A stretch of DNA of 64,000 bases. Origin: Bradyrhizobium sp. CCGE-LA001 (lineage in GTDB: Bacteria; Pseudomonadota; Alphaproteobacteria; Rhizobiales; Xanthobacteraceae). The stretch's first letter is position 1. Every line of letters begins with the position of its first letter. The position numbers were made by a program, and so were the translations under genes. The stretch covers positions 2,845,501 through 2,909,500 of the forward strand of contig NZ_CP013949.1 of NCBI RefSeq assembly GCF_000296215.2. The letters are read 5' to 3'. Shown piece by piece: positions 25,476 to 34,408 of the stretch. The notes below the pieces were generated by a model. It was not told where the DNA came from. It made no database searches and saw nothing but the letters and a program-made list of their open reading frames with translations.

Positions 25476-26350
25476 TCTACGACATCCGTCACGTCACGAC
25501 ATACGAATATGAGAGCCCGGTCAGCTTCGCCCGCTGCACGCTGCGGCTGGAGCCGAGAAGTGGCAGCGGCCAGGAGCTGATATCGCACCGCGTCGAGATC
25601 CGTCCGCGTCCGGCCGAGCGCAATGTCCGCCGCGATTTCTTCGGCACGCTCACCGAGAGCGTGGTGATCGAAGCCGCCCATCGCAATCTGCGGATCGATT
25701 CGCGTTCGCGCGTCTCCGTCTCGCGTCGGCCGCCGGCGCGCGATGCCGCGAGCCCGGCCTGGGAGACCATTCGCGATATCGCTTTCGAGGCCACGAGCCT
25801 CGGGCCGTCCTCGCCGGTCGGCTATGTCTTTGCGAGCCCCTTGGTGCCGGTGCTGCGTCCGGTCAGTGCTTATGCGGCATTGAGCTTTGCGCCCGGCGCG
25901 GGCGTCCTCGCCTGCGCCGTCGATCTCATGCGTCGCATTCGCAGCGAATTTCGCTATGATCCAAAGGCGACGGTGATTTCGACGCCGCTCGGCGAGGTCT
26001 TCGACAAGCGTCACGGTGTCTGTCAGGACTTTGCCCATGTGATGATCGCGGGACTGCGCGGGCTCGGTCTGCCGGCGGCCTATGTCAGCGGCTACCTGCG
26101 CACCATTCCGCCGCCGGGCCAGGCGCGGCTGCAAGGCGCCGACGCCACCCATGCCTGGGTCGCGCTGTGGTGCGGAGCCGAACTCGGCTGGGTCGATCTC
26201 GATCCGACCAACGATCTCCTGGTCGCCGATGACCATATCGTGCTCGCGATGGGGCGCGATTTTTCCGACGTCTCGCCCATCGACGGCATCATCGTCGGTT
26301 CGCCGAAACAGAAGCTCGGCGTCGCCGTGGACGTGGTGCTGGTCGAATAA
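25472..26350 (+). CDS. Transglutaminase-like protein with N-terminal transglut_N domain
   Basis: The 292-residue product starts at a GTG that overlaps the upstream stop (GTGA). It begins with MIYDIRHVTTYEYESPVSFA, the typical N-terminal partner strand. The catalytic papain-like core has Cys184 (KRHGVCQDFAH), His227 (ATHAWVALW) and Asp242 (GWVDLDPTND). Members of this group act as proteases or cross-linkers of unknown substrate. It is the third member of the ATP-grasp operon and a second, shorter homologue of the first gene's N-terminal domain. Confidence 0.92.
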   Translation: MIYDIRHVTTYEYESPVSFARCTLRLEPRSGSGQELISHRVEIRPRPAERNVRRDFFGTLTESVVIEAAHRNLRIDSRSRVSVSRRPPARDAASPAWETIRDIAFEATSLGPSSPVGYVFASPLVPVLRPVSAYAALSFAPGAGVLACAVDLMRRIRSEFRYDPKATVISTPLGEVFDKRHGVCQDFAHVMIAGLRGLGLPAAYVSGYLRTIPPPGQARLQGADATHAWVALWCGAELGWVDLDPTNDLLVADDHIVLAMGRDFSDVSPIDGIIVGSPKQKLGVAVDVVLVE

Positions 26351-26566
26351 CCGCAATCTTGCGGTCTGGACACAGGCCGCCTTAGGCTGTATCGCGCCGT
26401 TATTGCAACCGCGATATGGCGGAGCGCACCTGCAACATATTTTCGTGTTGTCGTTCCAGGATTTGGTCCCTCGGCCCAAGATGGGCTATGCTGGCCGGTG
26501 CGCCGAGGACAAGAACGAAACATCGGGAGCTGGCGTGGGACACCACCGACGAGCGGGGCTGCATCC

Positions 26567-27394
26567 ATGATGACGTTACCGAGGCTGGCGGCTGAATCTC
26601 TGGAGGAATTCCTCGGGAAGTTCATGCGCCGCCGGTACGATGAGACTTCTGCCAATATCGTCGAGAGCGCGACGCGCACCGCGATGGAATGCATCGGCAA
26701 CAGCGATGCGCTCTATCACAACATCGAGCACACGATGCTGGTGACGCTGGCAGCCCAGGCCATCCTCCGCGGCCGAAGCCTTCATACCCATCTCTCGGCC
26801 GAGGATTACGTCCATGTCCTGATCGCCTGCCTTGCGCACGATATCGGCTATGTACGCGGCCTGTTCGAGGAGGATGATGCCGACGGCTTCGTGATCGACG
26901 CGGCCGACACCAAGATCTCGCTGCCGCGCGGGGCATCGGACGCGAGTCTCATGATGTATCACGTCGATCGCTCGAAGCTCTATGTGACGCGGCGGCTGCG
27001 GCACATTCGCGGGGTAGACCCGGACCGCGTCGCCCGCGCCATCGAGGGGACGCGCTTTCCCGCCCGCGAAGGGCAGGAATATGACGACGAGGCCTCGATC
27101 CTGCGCGCGGCCGACTTCATCGGTCAGCTCGGCGATCCTAACTATCTGCGCAAGGCCAATGCGCTCTATTACGAGTTCGAGGAGGTCGGCATCAACCGCC
27201 AACTCGGCTACGACTCCCCCGCCGACATCGTGAACCGCTATCCACAATTCTATTGGAACAGCGTCGCACCGCACATCCAGACCGAGATCGGCTACCTCAA
27301 CAAGACCGAGATCGGCCGGCAATGGATCGCCAATCTCTACAGCAACGTGTTCCGCGCCGAACGCGACATAGCGCTGTCCGGCCCGCAGCGATAG
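26567..27394 (+). CDS. HD-domain metal-dependent phosphohydrolase
   Basis: The 275-residue protein has metal ligands of the HD superfamily: YHNIEHT with His51 and His55, and the AHDIGY pair His91-Asp92. It resembles the cyclic-nucleotide phosphodiesterase-like branch, although the substrate is unknown. Two adjacent ATGs (26567, 26570) are possible starts; an upstream frame to 26498 has no family support. It lies about 216 bp after the transglutaminase operon on the same strand, so linkage to that system is possible but not shown. Confidence 0.82.
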   Translation: MMTLPRLAAESLEEFLGKFMRRRYDETSANIVESATRTAMECIGNSDALYHNIEHTMLVTLAAQAILRGRSLHTHLSAEDYVHVLIACLAHDIGYVRGLFEEDDADGFVIDAADTKISLPRGASDASLMMYHVDRSKLYVTRRLRHIRGVDPDRVARAIEGTRFPAREGQEYDDEASILRAADFIGQLGDPNYLRKANALYYEFEEVGINRQLGYDSPADIVNRYPQFYWNSVAPHIQTEIGYLNKTEIGRQWIANLYSNVFRAERDIALSGPQR

Positions 27395-27414
27395 GCTAGG
27401 CTCTCGCGGACCTC

Positions 27415-27490
27415 GTAGCCCGGATGAGCGAAGCGATATCCGGGGCCGGCGATGCGTGATCCCGGATGTCGCTTCGCTCATCCGGGCTAC
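27415..27490. repeat. Inverted repeat with 30-bp arms (GTAGCCCGGATGAGCG type)
   Basis: Arm 27415-27444 and arm 27461-27490 are reverse complements with one mismatch and a 16-base loop. Arms begin and end with GTAGCCCGGATGAGCGAAGC. The unit is a dispersed element known from many alphaproteobacterial intergenic regions and lies between the HD and hydrolase genes. Confidence 0.75.
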
Positions 27491-27515
27491 ATCGCGATCA
27501 GATCGTGAGCAAAGC

Positions 27516-28409
27516 ATGCAACCAAAATCCATCACCACCGATGTCCTCGACATCGCCTATCTCGAATATGGCGGCTCTGACGGCTGGCCCTGCATCATGG
27601 GCCACGGCTTTCCCTACGACGTGAACGCCTATGCCGAGACCGCACCCATTCTTGCCCAGGCCGGCGCCCGGGTGCTGGTGCCCTGGCTACGCGGCTACGG
27701 TCCGACGCGGTTTCGCTTCCCGGAGACGCTACGTTCCGGCGAGCAGGCGGCGTTAGGGGCCGATCTGCTCGGCTTCATGGACGCGCTCGGCATCGCGCGC
27801 GCCGTCGTCGGCGGTTATGACTGGGGCGGACGCGCGGCCTGCGTGGTCTCGGCGCTCCATCCGGAGCGCGTGATCGGACTCGTCTCCGGCAATTCCTACA
27901 ACATCCAGAACATCGCCCGATCCATGGAGCCGGCCTCGCCGCCGGAGGAGGCGGCGCTCTGGTATCAATACCTCTTCCACAACGAGCGTGGCCGCCGCGC
28001 GCTCGAGCGCAACCGGCGCGGCTTCGCCCGCCAGCTCTGGTCGATGTGGTCGCCGAAATGGACGTTCGACGACGCGACCTTCGAGCGTAGCGCCGTGTCT
28101 TTTGACAATCCCGATTTCGTCGACGTCGTGATCCATTCGTATCGACACCGCTATGCGCTGGTTGATGGCGATCCCGCTTATGCGGGAATCGAGGCGAAGC
28201 TCGCCGCGCAGCCACAAATCCGCGTCCCCACGATCGCCATCGACGGCGACAGCGACGGCGTCAATCCCGGCACCGCGTATCACGCGCGCAAGTTCGAGGG
28301 TTTCTTCGAGCGGCGCGTGTTCGCTGGCGCCGGTCATAACCTGCCGCAGGAGCGGCCGGCCGAATGGGCAAAGGCCGTGCTTGATCTTCGGAAAGGTGCC
28401 GAACGATAG
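27516..28409 (+). CDS. Alpha/beta hydrolase with Asp nucleophile (epoxide-hydrolase-like)
   Basis: The 297-residue product has the alpha/beta-hydrolase oxyanion motif HGFP at about residue 30. The nucleophile elbow is GGYDWGGRA, where the central residue is Asp102 rather than Ser, and the catalytic His is about 274 in GAGHNLPQE. Asp in this position is characteristic of epoxide hydrolases and haloalkane or fluoroacetate dehalogenases. I favour epoxide hydrolase-like because of the D-W-G-G context, without proof. The ATG at 27516 lies after the inverted repeat; the longer frame would start inside it. Confidence 0.83.
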   Translation: MQPKSITTDVLDIAYLEYGGSDGWPCIMGHGFPYDVNAYAETAPILAQAGARVLVPWLRGYGPTRFRFPETLRSGEQAALGADLLGFMDALGIARAVVGGYDWGGRAACVVSALHPERVIGLVSGNSYNIQNIARSMEPASPPEEAALWYQYLFHNERGRRALERNRRGFARQLWSMWSPKWTFDDATFERSAVSFDNPDFVDVVIHSYRHRYALVDGDPAYAGIEAKLAAQPQIRVPTIAIDGDSDGVNPGTAYHARKFEGFFERRVFAGAGHNLPQERPAEWAKAVLDLRKGAER

Positions 28410-28503
28410 GCCGGCATATCTTCGATAGCCTGACTCCTCACCTTGAGGTCCCAGGGGGAGCGCGTCCGCCAACGCCCGATCCTTTCGATTTTTCCCGATC
28501 CTG

Positions 28504-28528
28504 GGAACCTTTTGCAATCGCAGCCGTC
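28504..28528 (+). promoter_or_regulatory. EcfG-like promoter motif upstream of folE
   Basis: GGAAC at 28504-28508 and CGTC at 28525-28528 are separated by 16 bases, one mismatch from the alphaproteobacterial general-stress consensus GGAAC-N16/17-CGTT. The motif lies about 50 bp upstream of the folE start. The mismatch and the high GC make this tentative. Confidence 0.35.
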
Positions 28529-28579
28529 CAAGCTGTGGGGCCGCCATTGTCTGCGGCCCGTTGCAGGGGAGGTCGTTCG

Positions 28580-29206
28580 ATGAAGTCACAACCGCGTCGG
28601 CTGGAACGTGTTGCGGTGGCGCAGGCGCCGAGCGACCGGCCTGACAGGGCGGAGGTCGAGCAGGCGATCCGGACCATGATCCGTTGGGCCGGCGATGATC
28701 CCGCGCGCGACGGTCTGCGCGAAACGCCTGATCGCGTCGCACGCGCCTTCGAGGAGTATTTCTCAGGCTATGCGCAGGATCCGACCGAGATCCTGCAAAA
28801 GACGTTCGAGGAGATCGAGGGCTACGACGAGATGATCGTGCTGCGCGGTGTGCGCTTCGAAAGCCATTGCGAGCACCATATCGCGCCGATCGTCGGCCGC
28901 GCCTGGGTCGCCTATATCCCGCGGGGGCGCGTCGTCGGCATCAGCAAGCTTGCGCGCGTGGTCGACATCTACGCCAAGCGCCTCCAGATCCAGGAGAAGA
29001 TGACCGCGCAGATCGCCAATACGATCAACGACGTGCTGAACCCCGAAGGCGTCGGCGTCATCATCAAGGCGACGCATCACTGCATGACCACGCGCGGCGC
29101 GCACAAGCCGGGGACCGATCTCGTGACCAGCCGTATGCTCGGCGTGTTCCGCGACAATGCGCTGACACGTCAGGAACTGCTGGGGCTTGCCAATTCAGAC
29201 GATTGA
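28580..29206 (+). CDS. folE: GTP cyclohydrolase I
   Basis: The 208-residue product is the first enzyme of tetrahydrofolate and pterin synthesis, converting GTP to 7,8-dihydroneopterin triphosphate. It has the zinc ligands Cys97 and His100 (SHCEHHIAP) and Cys168 (HHCMTTRGAHK). It also shows DTPDRVARAF-like and GRVVGISKLARVVDIYAKRLQIQE segments typical of the type IA enzyme. The N-terminal 20 residues are an extension. GGGGAGG precedes the chosen ATG. It is 27 bp ahead of the Rieske/FAD reductase gene and probably co-transcribed with it. Confidence 0.96.
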   Translation: MKSQPRRLERVAVAQAPSDRPDRAEVEQAIRTMIRWAGDDPARDGLRETPDRVARAFEEYFSGYAQDPTEILQKTFEEIEGYDEMIVLRGVRFESHCEHHIAPIVGRAWVAYIPRGRVVGISKLARVVDIYAKRLQIQEKMTAQIANTINDVLNPEGVGVIIKATHHCMTTRGAHKPGTDLVTSRMLGVFRDNALTRQELLGLANSDD

Positions 29207-29233
29207 TCCGCCGGAGTTCAAGGAGGCGTCACC

Positions 29234-30757
29234 ATGGCCGAGGACAACAAGCCGAGCGGACCCGACCTGACCAAAGGCGTGTCGCTGACCGCGTTCAACG
29301 ACGGCAAATTGCTCGGCCATGTCGGCGAAGAGAATGTTCTCCTGGTCCAGGTTGGCGACGAGATCTTCGCGATCGAGCCGTCTTGCAGCCATTACCACGG
29401 CCCGCTCGCCGAAGGTCTGGTGGTCGGCGACACCATCCGCTGCCCCTGGCATCACGCCTGCTTCTCCTTGCGGACGGGCGAGGCCACTCGCCCGCCGGCC
29501 TTGAATGCGCTGGCGGTATGGGACGTCTCGCGCGATCGGGACAAGATCGTCGTGCAGCGCAAGCGCGAGGCGCCTAAACCAACATCCGCTCATCGTAGCG
29601 CACCGACGCCGGAGAAATTCGTCATTGTCGGCGGCGGCGCAGCCGGTTTCGCGGCGGCCGAGACGCTCCGGCGCGAGGGCTTCGCCGGGGCCATCACCAT
29701 GCTCAGCAATGACGGCGCGATGCCGGTCGATCGGCCGAACCTCTCCAAGGATTACCTCGCCGGCAATGCGCCGGAGGATTGGCTGCCGCTGCGCGGCGAG
29801 GACTATTATCAGGATGCAGACATCGATCTCAGGCTGAACGTAGCCGTCTCCGCGATCGACCCGAAGGGGCGAAGCGTCACGCTGGGCAATGGCGACAGAC
29901 TGCCATTCGATCGGCTGCTGCTTGCGACCGGCGCCGAGCCGGTCAAACTGCAGATTCCGGGCGCGGACCAGCCGCATGTCCACTCCTTGCGGTCCGTCGC
30001 CGACAGCCGCGCCATCATCAAGGCCGCGAGCAGTGCGAAGCGCGCCCTGGTGATCGGCGCCAGTTTCATCGGCCTGGAAGTCGCGGCGTCCTTGCGGGCG
30101 CGCAAGCTGCAGGTCCACGTGGTCGCGCCCGAGGAGCGACCGATGCAGAAGGTGCTCGGCCCCGAGATGGGCGATTTCGTCCGGTCGCTGCATGAAGAGA
30201 ACGGCGTTGTCTTTCACTTGAAGGACACGGTGGAAAGACTCGACGGCATGCGGGCGACGCTGAAGAGCGGCGCGGTGATCGAGGCTGACATCGTCGTGGT
30301 CGGCATCGGCGTCAAGCCGCGCCTTGCGCTCGCCGAGCAGGCGGGGCTCGCAGCCGATCGTGGCGTCAGCGTAACCGAGTATCTGGAGACCAGCATATCC
30401 GGCATCTTCGCCGCCGGGGACATCGCGCGCTGGCCCGATCCGCATTCGCGACAAACCATCCGTGTCGAGCACTGGGTCGTGGCGGAGCGGCAGGGTCAGA
30501 CCGCGGCACGCAACATGATCGGCAGGCGCGAACGCTTCGACGCGGTGCCGTTCTTCTGGTCGCAGCATTATGACGTACCAATCAACTATGTCGGCCACGC
30601 CGAGAGCTTTGACGACGTCGCGATCGACGGCAGCATCTCCGGCAAGGACTGCCTGTTGAAATACCGCAAGGCCGGACGCGTACTGGCGGTTGCCTCCATC
30701 TATCGCGATCTCGACAACCTGAAGGCTGAGCTCGAGATGGAGCGGTCGGGGGCCTGA
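29234..30757 (+). CDS. Rieske [2Fe-2S] / FAD-dependent pyridine-nucleotide reductase fusion (AIFM3-like)
   Basis: The 507-residue product combines an N-terminal Rieske domain with a ferredoxin-reductase-type flavoprotein. The cluster ligands are Cys51-x-His53 and Cys70-x2-His73 within CPWHH. The FAD-binding GGGAAGFAAAETLRREG starts near residue 131, the NAD-binding region is VIGASFIGLEVAASLRAR, and GIFAAGDIARWP is the second FAD site. The layout is that of AIFM3-like proteins. It could pass electrons from NAD(P)H through FAD to its own iron-sulphur centre. The partner oxygenase or acceptor is not encoded nearby. It follows folE at 27 bp with AAGGAGG before its ATG. Confidence 0.92.
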   Translation: MAEDNKPSGPDLTKGVSLTAFNDGKLLGHVGEENVLLVQVGDEIFAIEPSCSHYHGPLAEGLVVGDTIRCPWHHACFSLRTGEATRPPALNALAVWDVSRDRDKIVVQRKREAPKPTSAHRSAPTPEKFVIVGGGAAGFAAAETLRREGFAGAITMLSNDGAMPVDRPNLSKDYLAGNAPEDWLPLRGEDYYQDADIDLRLNVAVSAIDPKGRSVTLGNGDRLPFDRLLLATGAEPVKLQIPGADQPHVHSLRSVADSRAIIKAASSAKRALVIGASFIGLEVAASLRARKLQVHVVAPEERPMQKVLGPEMGDFVRSLHEENGVVFHLKDTVERLDGMRATLKSGAVIEADIVVVGIGVKPRLALAEQAGLAADRGVSVTEYLETSISGIFAAGDIARWPDPHSRQTIRVEHWVVAERQGQTAARNMIGRRERFDAVPFFWSQHYDVPINYVGHAESFDDVAIDGSISGKDCLLKYRKAGRVLAVASIYRDLDNLKAELEMERSGA

Positions 30758-30881
30758 CACCCCATTCGATCTTGATTTGGGTCAATGTTGCTGCTGGTGG
30801 GGCTGCTCTGCTGCCTATCGTCCCGGTACGGCCCGTGCTATCCTGGATTGTGCCTCCGGGCTTCGCAGCAGGAGTGGCGTC

Positions 30882-31457
30882 ATGACAAGTGCTTCGGATA
30901 CGTCTCAGCGTCTTGGCCTGGGCTCGGGCATCGCGACGCTGCATGCCAAATGGGGCTGGATCGTCGCGCTCGGTGTCGTTTATCTCATCGCCGGCTTTGT
31001 CGCGTTCGGCAGCGTCGCGATGGCGACGGTGGCGAGCGTGATCGTGGTCGGTGCCATGATGATCGTCGCCGGCGCGGCCGAGATCATCGGTGCGTTCCAG
31101 ATGAAGAGCTGGGGCAAGTTCCTGATCTGGGCCTTGCTCGGCGTGCTCTACGTGGTCGCCGGCTTCCTGACCTTTGCGAACCCGTTGTTCGCGGCAGTCC
31201 TGCTGACGCTCTTTCTGGGCGCATCGCTGATTGCCTCTGGCGCCGTCAGGCTGTTTCTCGCCTTCAGCATGAAGCGGGAAAGTCCGTGGGTGTGGGTCGC
31301 GCTCTCGGGCGCAGTCACGCTGCTGCTCGGTCTCTTGATCGTAGCTCGCTGGCCGGTGAACAGTGTCTACATCCTCGGACTGTTTCTCGGCATCGACCTG
31401 ATCATGGCCGGCGCCGGCTGGATCAGCCTGGGTTTTGCTTTGAAGCGGCGCGGCTAG
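30882..31457 (+). CDS. HdeD family membrane protein (DUF308)
   Basis: The 191-residue protein has six hydrophobic segments in three hairpins, starting at WGWIVALGVVYLIAGF, typical of HdeD/DUF308 inner-membrane proteins. In enterobacteria HdeD is linked to acid stress; here its function is unknown. The ATG at 30882 was taken because GCAGGAG lies upstream and because the longer frame adds a Cys/Trp-rich leader not seen in the family. Confidence 0.86.
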   Translation: MTSASDTSQRLGLGSGIATLHAKWGWIVALGVVYLIAGFVAFGSVAMATVASVIVVGAMMIVAGAAEIIGAFQMKSWGKFLIWALLGVLYVVAGFLTFANPLFAAVLLTLFLGASLIASGAVRLFLAFSMKRESPWVWVALSGAVTLLLGLLIVARWPVNSVYILGLFLGIDLIMAGAGWISLGFALKRRG

Positions 31458-31576
31458 TCAAAGCCATCAGCAACTCGACGCAAGACCGACTGGTGGAACT
31501 CCGGTGAGCTGACGCGCTGACAAAAAGCAGCACGCCGCGTGATCGTCTCGTGCGGCGATGATCACGGGGAGAAACC

Positions 31577-32788
31577 ATGAAAGCCGCTTTGGTCCTGGCC
31601 GCAGCGCTCGCTGCCGCCTGCCTGTCCACGCCCGCCGCCGCACAAAAGTCCTACGGTCCCGGCGTCAGCGACACCGAGATCAAGATCGGCAATACCATGC
31701 CCTATAGTGGCCCGGCTTCGCCGCTCAGCATCACCGGCCGGGTGATCGCGGCCTATTTCGACGAGGTCAACGAGAAGGGCGGCGTCAACGGCCGCAAGCT
31801 TAATCTGCTTTCGCTGGACGACGCTTTCTCGCCGCCCAAGACCATGGAGGCGGCACGGCGGCTGGTCGAAGGTGACGGCGTCGCCTTCATCTTCGCGACC
31901 ATGGGCACCGCGCCGAGCTCGGCGATCGCGAAGTACCTCAACAGCAACAAGGTGCCGCAGCTGTTCCTGATCAGCTCGGCCTCGAAATGGAACGATCCCG
32001 CCAATATGCCGTGGTCGATGGCGCTGCCCTGGGCCCCGAACTACACCAGCGAGGCGGCGATCGACGTCGCCTATGCCCGGGCCAAGAACCCCAATGCGCG
32101 TTTTGCGGTGCTCTACCAGAACGACGATGCCGGCAAGGAATATCTGCGCGGCGTCAAGGAGGCGCTCGGCGCCGACGCCGACAAGGCGATCGCGATGGCA
32201 TCGAGCTTCGAGGTCGCCGATCCCACCGTCGATTCCCAGGTGCTGACGCTCGCCAACACGAAGGCCGACGTCTTCATGATCTACTCGGTGACCCCGCGCG
32301 CCTGCGCGCAGGCGATCCGCAAGGCCCATGAGGTCGGCTGGCAGCCGACGCGCTTCCTGGCTAGCGGCTGCGCCAACAAGGCGACGGTGATGGTGCCGGC
32401 GGGCCTTGATGCCGGCAAGGGCGTGCTCTCGCTCGGATCGCTCAAGCCGTTCGTCGCCGAGCCGAAGAACGATCCGGCGATGACGGCCTATATCGATTTC
32501 ATGAAGAAGCGCCTGCCGAATGCCGACGTCAACAACGTCGCCGGCCTCTACGGCTACACCGTCGCCGAGGCGCTGGTGGTGCTGCTGAAGCAGTGCAAAG
32601 ACAATCTGACGCGCGAGAACATCATGGCGCAGGCGGCGAATATGAAGAACGTGCCGCTCTCGCTGCTGATGCCCGGCATCACCCTCAACACCACCCCGCA
32701 GGATTTCCGCCCGATCAAGGACGGCTACATGCTCCAGTTCGACGGCAACGACTGGGTGGTGGCGAGTGAGCTCTTGCGCGGGACCTGA
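31577..32788 (+). CDS. ABC transporter substrate-binding protein, branched-chain amino acid type
   Basis: The 403-residue product has a Sec signal peptide (residues 1-22, ending PAAAQ) and the periplasmic-binding type I fold of LivJ-like receptors. Landmarks are IKIGNTMPYSGPAS, FDEVNEKGGVNGRKL, VPQLFLISSAS and GLYGYTVAEALV. Bradyrhizobia carry many such receptors, often for aromatic or dicarboxylic acids. No liv permease or ATPase gene lies beside it; an acyl-CoA dehydrogenase gene follows. The ligand is unknown. GGGGAGAAACC precedes the ATG. Confidence 0.92.
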   Translation: MKAALVLAAALAAACLSTPAAAQKSYGPGVSDTEIKIGNTMPYSGPASPLSITGRVIAAYFDEVNEKGGVNGRKLNLLSLDDAFSPPKTMEAARRLVEGDGVAFIFATMGTAPSSAIAKYLNSNKVPQLFLISSASKWNDPANMPWSMALPWAPNYTSEAAIDVAYARAKNPNARFAVLYQNDDAGKEYLRGVKEALGADADKAIAMASSFEVADPTVDSQVLTLANTKADVFMIYSVTPRACAQAIRKAHEVGWQPTRFLASGCANKATVMVPAGLDAGKGVLSLGSLKPFVAEPKNDPAMTAYIDFMKKRLPNADVNNVAGLYGYTVAEALVVLLKQCKDNLTRENIMAQAANMKNVPLSLLMPGITLNTTPQDFRPIKDGYMLQFDGNDWVVASELLRGT

Positions 32789-32808
32789 CGTGCAGCGGAG
32801 ACGGTGCA

Positions 32809-32956
32809 CCCTCTCCCCCTGTGGGAGAGGGTGGATCGCCGCAAAGCGGCGAGCCGGGTGAGGGGTATGTCTCCGCAAAGCAAGCTGCTTCGAGTGCGCC
32901 GATAGAGACCCCTCATCCGGCGCTTCGCGCCACCTTCTCCCACAAGGGGAGAAGGG
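32809..32956. repeat. Palindromic repeat pair (CCCTCTCCCCCTGTGGGAGAGGG type)
   Basis: The left half has a CCCTCTCCCC/GGGAGAGGG hairpin and GCCGGGTGAGGGG. The right half has the mirror-image CCCCTCATCCGGCGCTTCGC and CTTCTCCCACAAGGGGAGAA. The two halves are inverted copies around a short spacer. This is one of the commonest intergenic elements in this genus and lies between the receptor and acyl-CoA dehydrogenase genes. Confidence 0.75.
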
Positions 32957-32993
32957 AAGAGGTGCAGTCAGCCAACGCGAACCGGAGACCACC

Positions 32994-34211
32994 ATGGACT
33001 TCCAACACTCCGCCCGCTCGCTCGAGCTCCAGGACCGCGTCCGCCAGTTCATTCGGGCGCATGTCGAACCGGTCGAGGATCTCTATTACGAGCAGGTCAA
33101 GCCGGAAGCCGCGCGCTACAAGACGCCGCAAATCCTTCAGGACCTGAAGCGGCTGGCGCGGGAGCAGGGGCTCTGGAACCTGTTTCTCTCCGGCGAGCAC
33201 GGACCCGGGCTCACCAATCTCGAGTATGCGCCCGTGAAGGAGATCATGGGCCGCATCCTCTGGGCGCCGGAGGTCTTCAACTGCTCGGCGCCCGACGTCG
33301 GCAATATGGAGGTGCTGGCGAATTACGGCACGCCCACTCAACAGCAGCGCTGGCTGCAGCCGCTGCTGGAAGGGCGCATCCGCTCCGGCTTCTCGATGAC
33401 CGAGCCGCAGGTCGCCTCCAGCGATGCCACCAACATCCAGTGCGAGATCCGGCGCGACGGCGGCGACTACGTCATCAACGGGCGCAAGTGGTTCACGTCG
33501 GGAGCCATGAACGAGGATTGCGAGATCCTGATCGTGATGGGCAAGACCGCGCCGGATGATCCCGACCGTCACCGCCAGCAGTCCATGATCCTGGTGCCCA
33601 AGAATACGCAGGGCGTGCGCATCGTCCGCGACATGCTCACCTACGGCTATGACGACGCCCCTGTCGGCCATCCCGAGATCGTCTATGAGAACGTCCGCGT
33701 GCCCGCCGAGAACATCCTGCTCGGCGAAGGCCGCGGCTTCGAGATCGCGCAGGGGCGGCTCGGTCCCGGCCGCATCCATCACTGCATGCGGCTGATCGGC
33801 TGTGCCCAGCGCGCGCTGGAATTGATGTGCCAGCGCGCGGTCTCGCGTGTTGCGTTCGGCAAGCCGCTGGCCGAGCAGGGCTCGGTGCGCGAGGACATCG
33901 CGCACTCCTTCTGCGAGATCGCGCAGGCGCGGCTCCTGACCCTGCAAGCCGCCGACAAGATGGACCGTGAGGGCAACAAGGCCGCGCGCGACCTGATCGC
34001 CGCGGCCAAGATCGTGGTGCCCAGCATGGCCGCCCGCGTCATCGACCGCGCCATCCAGATCCACGGCGCCGCCGGCGTCTCGCAGGACACCTTCCTCGCC
34101 CGCGCCTATGTCTACGCCCGCTTCATCCGCATCGGCGACGGCCCGGACCAGGTGCACCTCGCCGCGGTGGGGAAGGAGCTGATCAGGCGCGGCGGGGTGA
34201 TGGCGGGGTAG
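32994..34211 (+). CDS. Acyl-CoA dehydrogenase
   Basis: The 405-residue product is a flavin-dependent acyl-CoA dehydrogenase introducing a 2,3-double bond in an acyl-CoA. It shows SGFSMTEPQVASSDATNIQ for the FAD and substrate site, INGRKWFTSGA, GRIHHCMRLIG, RVAFGKPLAEQGSVREDIA and IQIHGAAGVSQDTFLARAY near the C-terminus. It is of the longer ACAD10/11-like type. GAGACC precedes the ATG at modest strength. Its last about 220 bp recur at 37772-37990 and, shorter, at 40907-40990, which marks this 3' end as a recombination or insertion point. Confidence 0.95.
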   Translation: MDFQHSARSLELQDRVRQFIRAHVEPVEDLYYEQVKPEAARYKTPQILQDLKRLAREQGLWNLFLSGEHGPGLTNLEYAPVKEIMGRILWAPEVFNCSAPDVGNMEVLANYGTPTQQQRWLQPLLEGRIRSGFSMTEPQVASSDATNIQCEIRRDGGDYVINGRKWFTSGAMNEDCEILIVMGKTAPDDPDRHRQQSMILVPKNTQGVRIVRDMLTYGYDDAPVGHPEIVYENVRVPAENILLGEGRGFEIAQGRLGPGRIHHCMRLIGCAQRALELMCQRAVSRVAFGKPLAEQGSVREDIAHSFCEIAQARLLTLQAADKMDREGNKAARDLIAAAKIVVPSMAARVIDRAIQIHGAAGVSQDTFLARAYVYARFIRIGDGPDQVHLAAVGKELIRRGGVMAG

Positions 34212-34408
34212 GGGTGTTGTCCCCGCGCTGGGATGTGCGCATAGGGGAATGCATCGGTCCCGGGCAAGCAATTGCACACTTCGTTTTCGGCCCGTCTGGA
34301 CATGGGGACGCAGGTTCGGAGATTCGATGCGTTGTCCATTCTCACTAGCTGTCTCGCGGCAAAGTGCTAGGCTTTGGACATGGACGGGCGTTTCCTCCGC
34401 GGTGCTGA

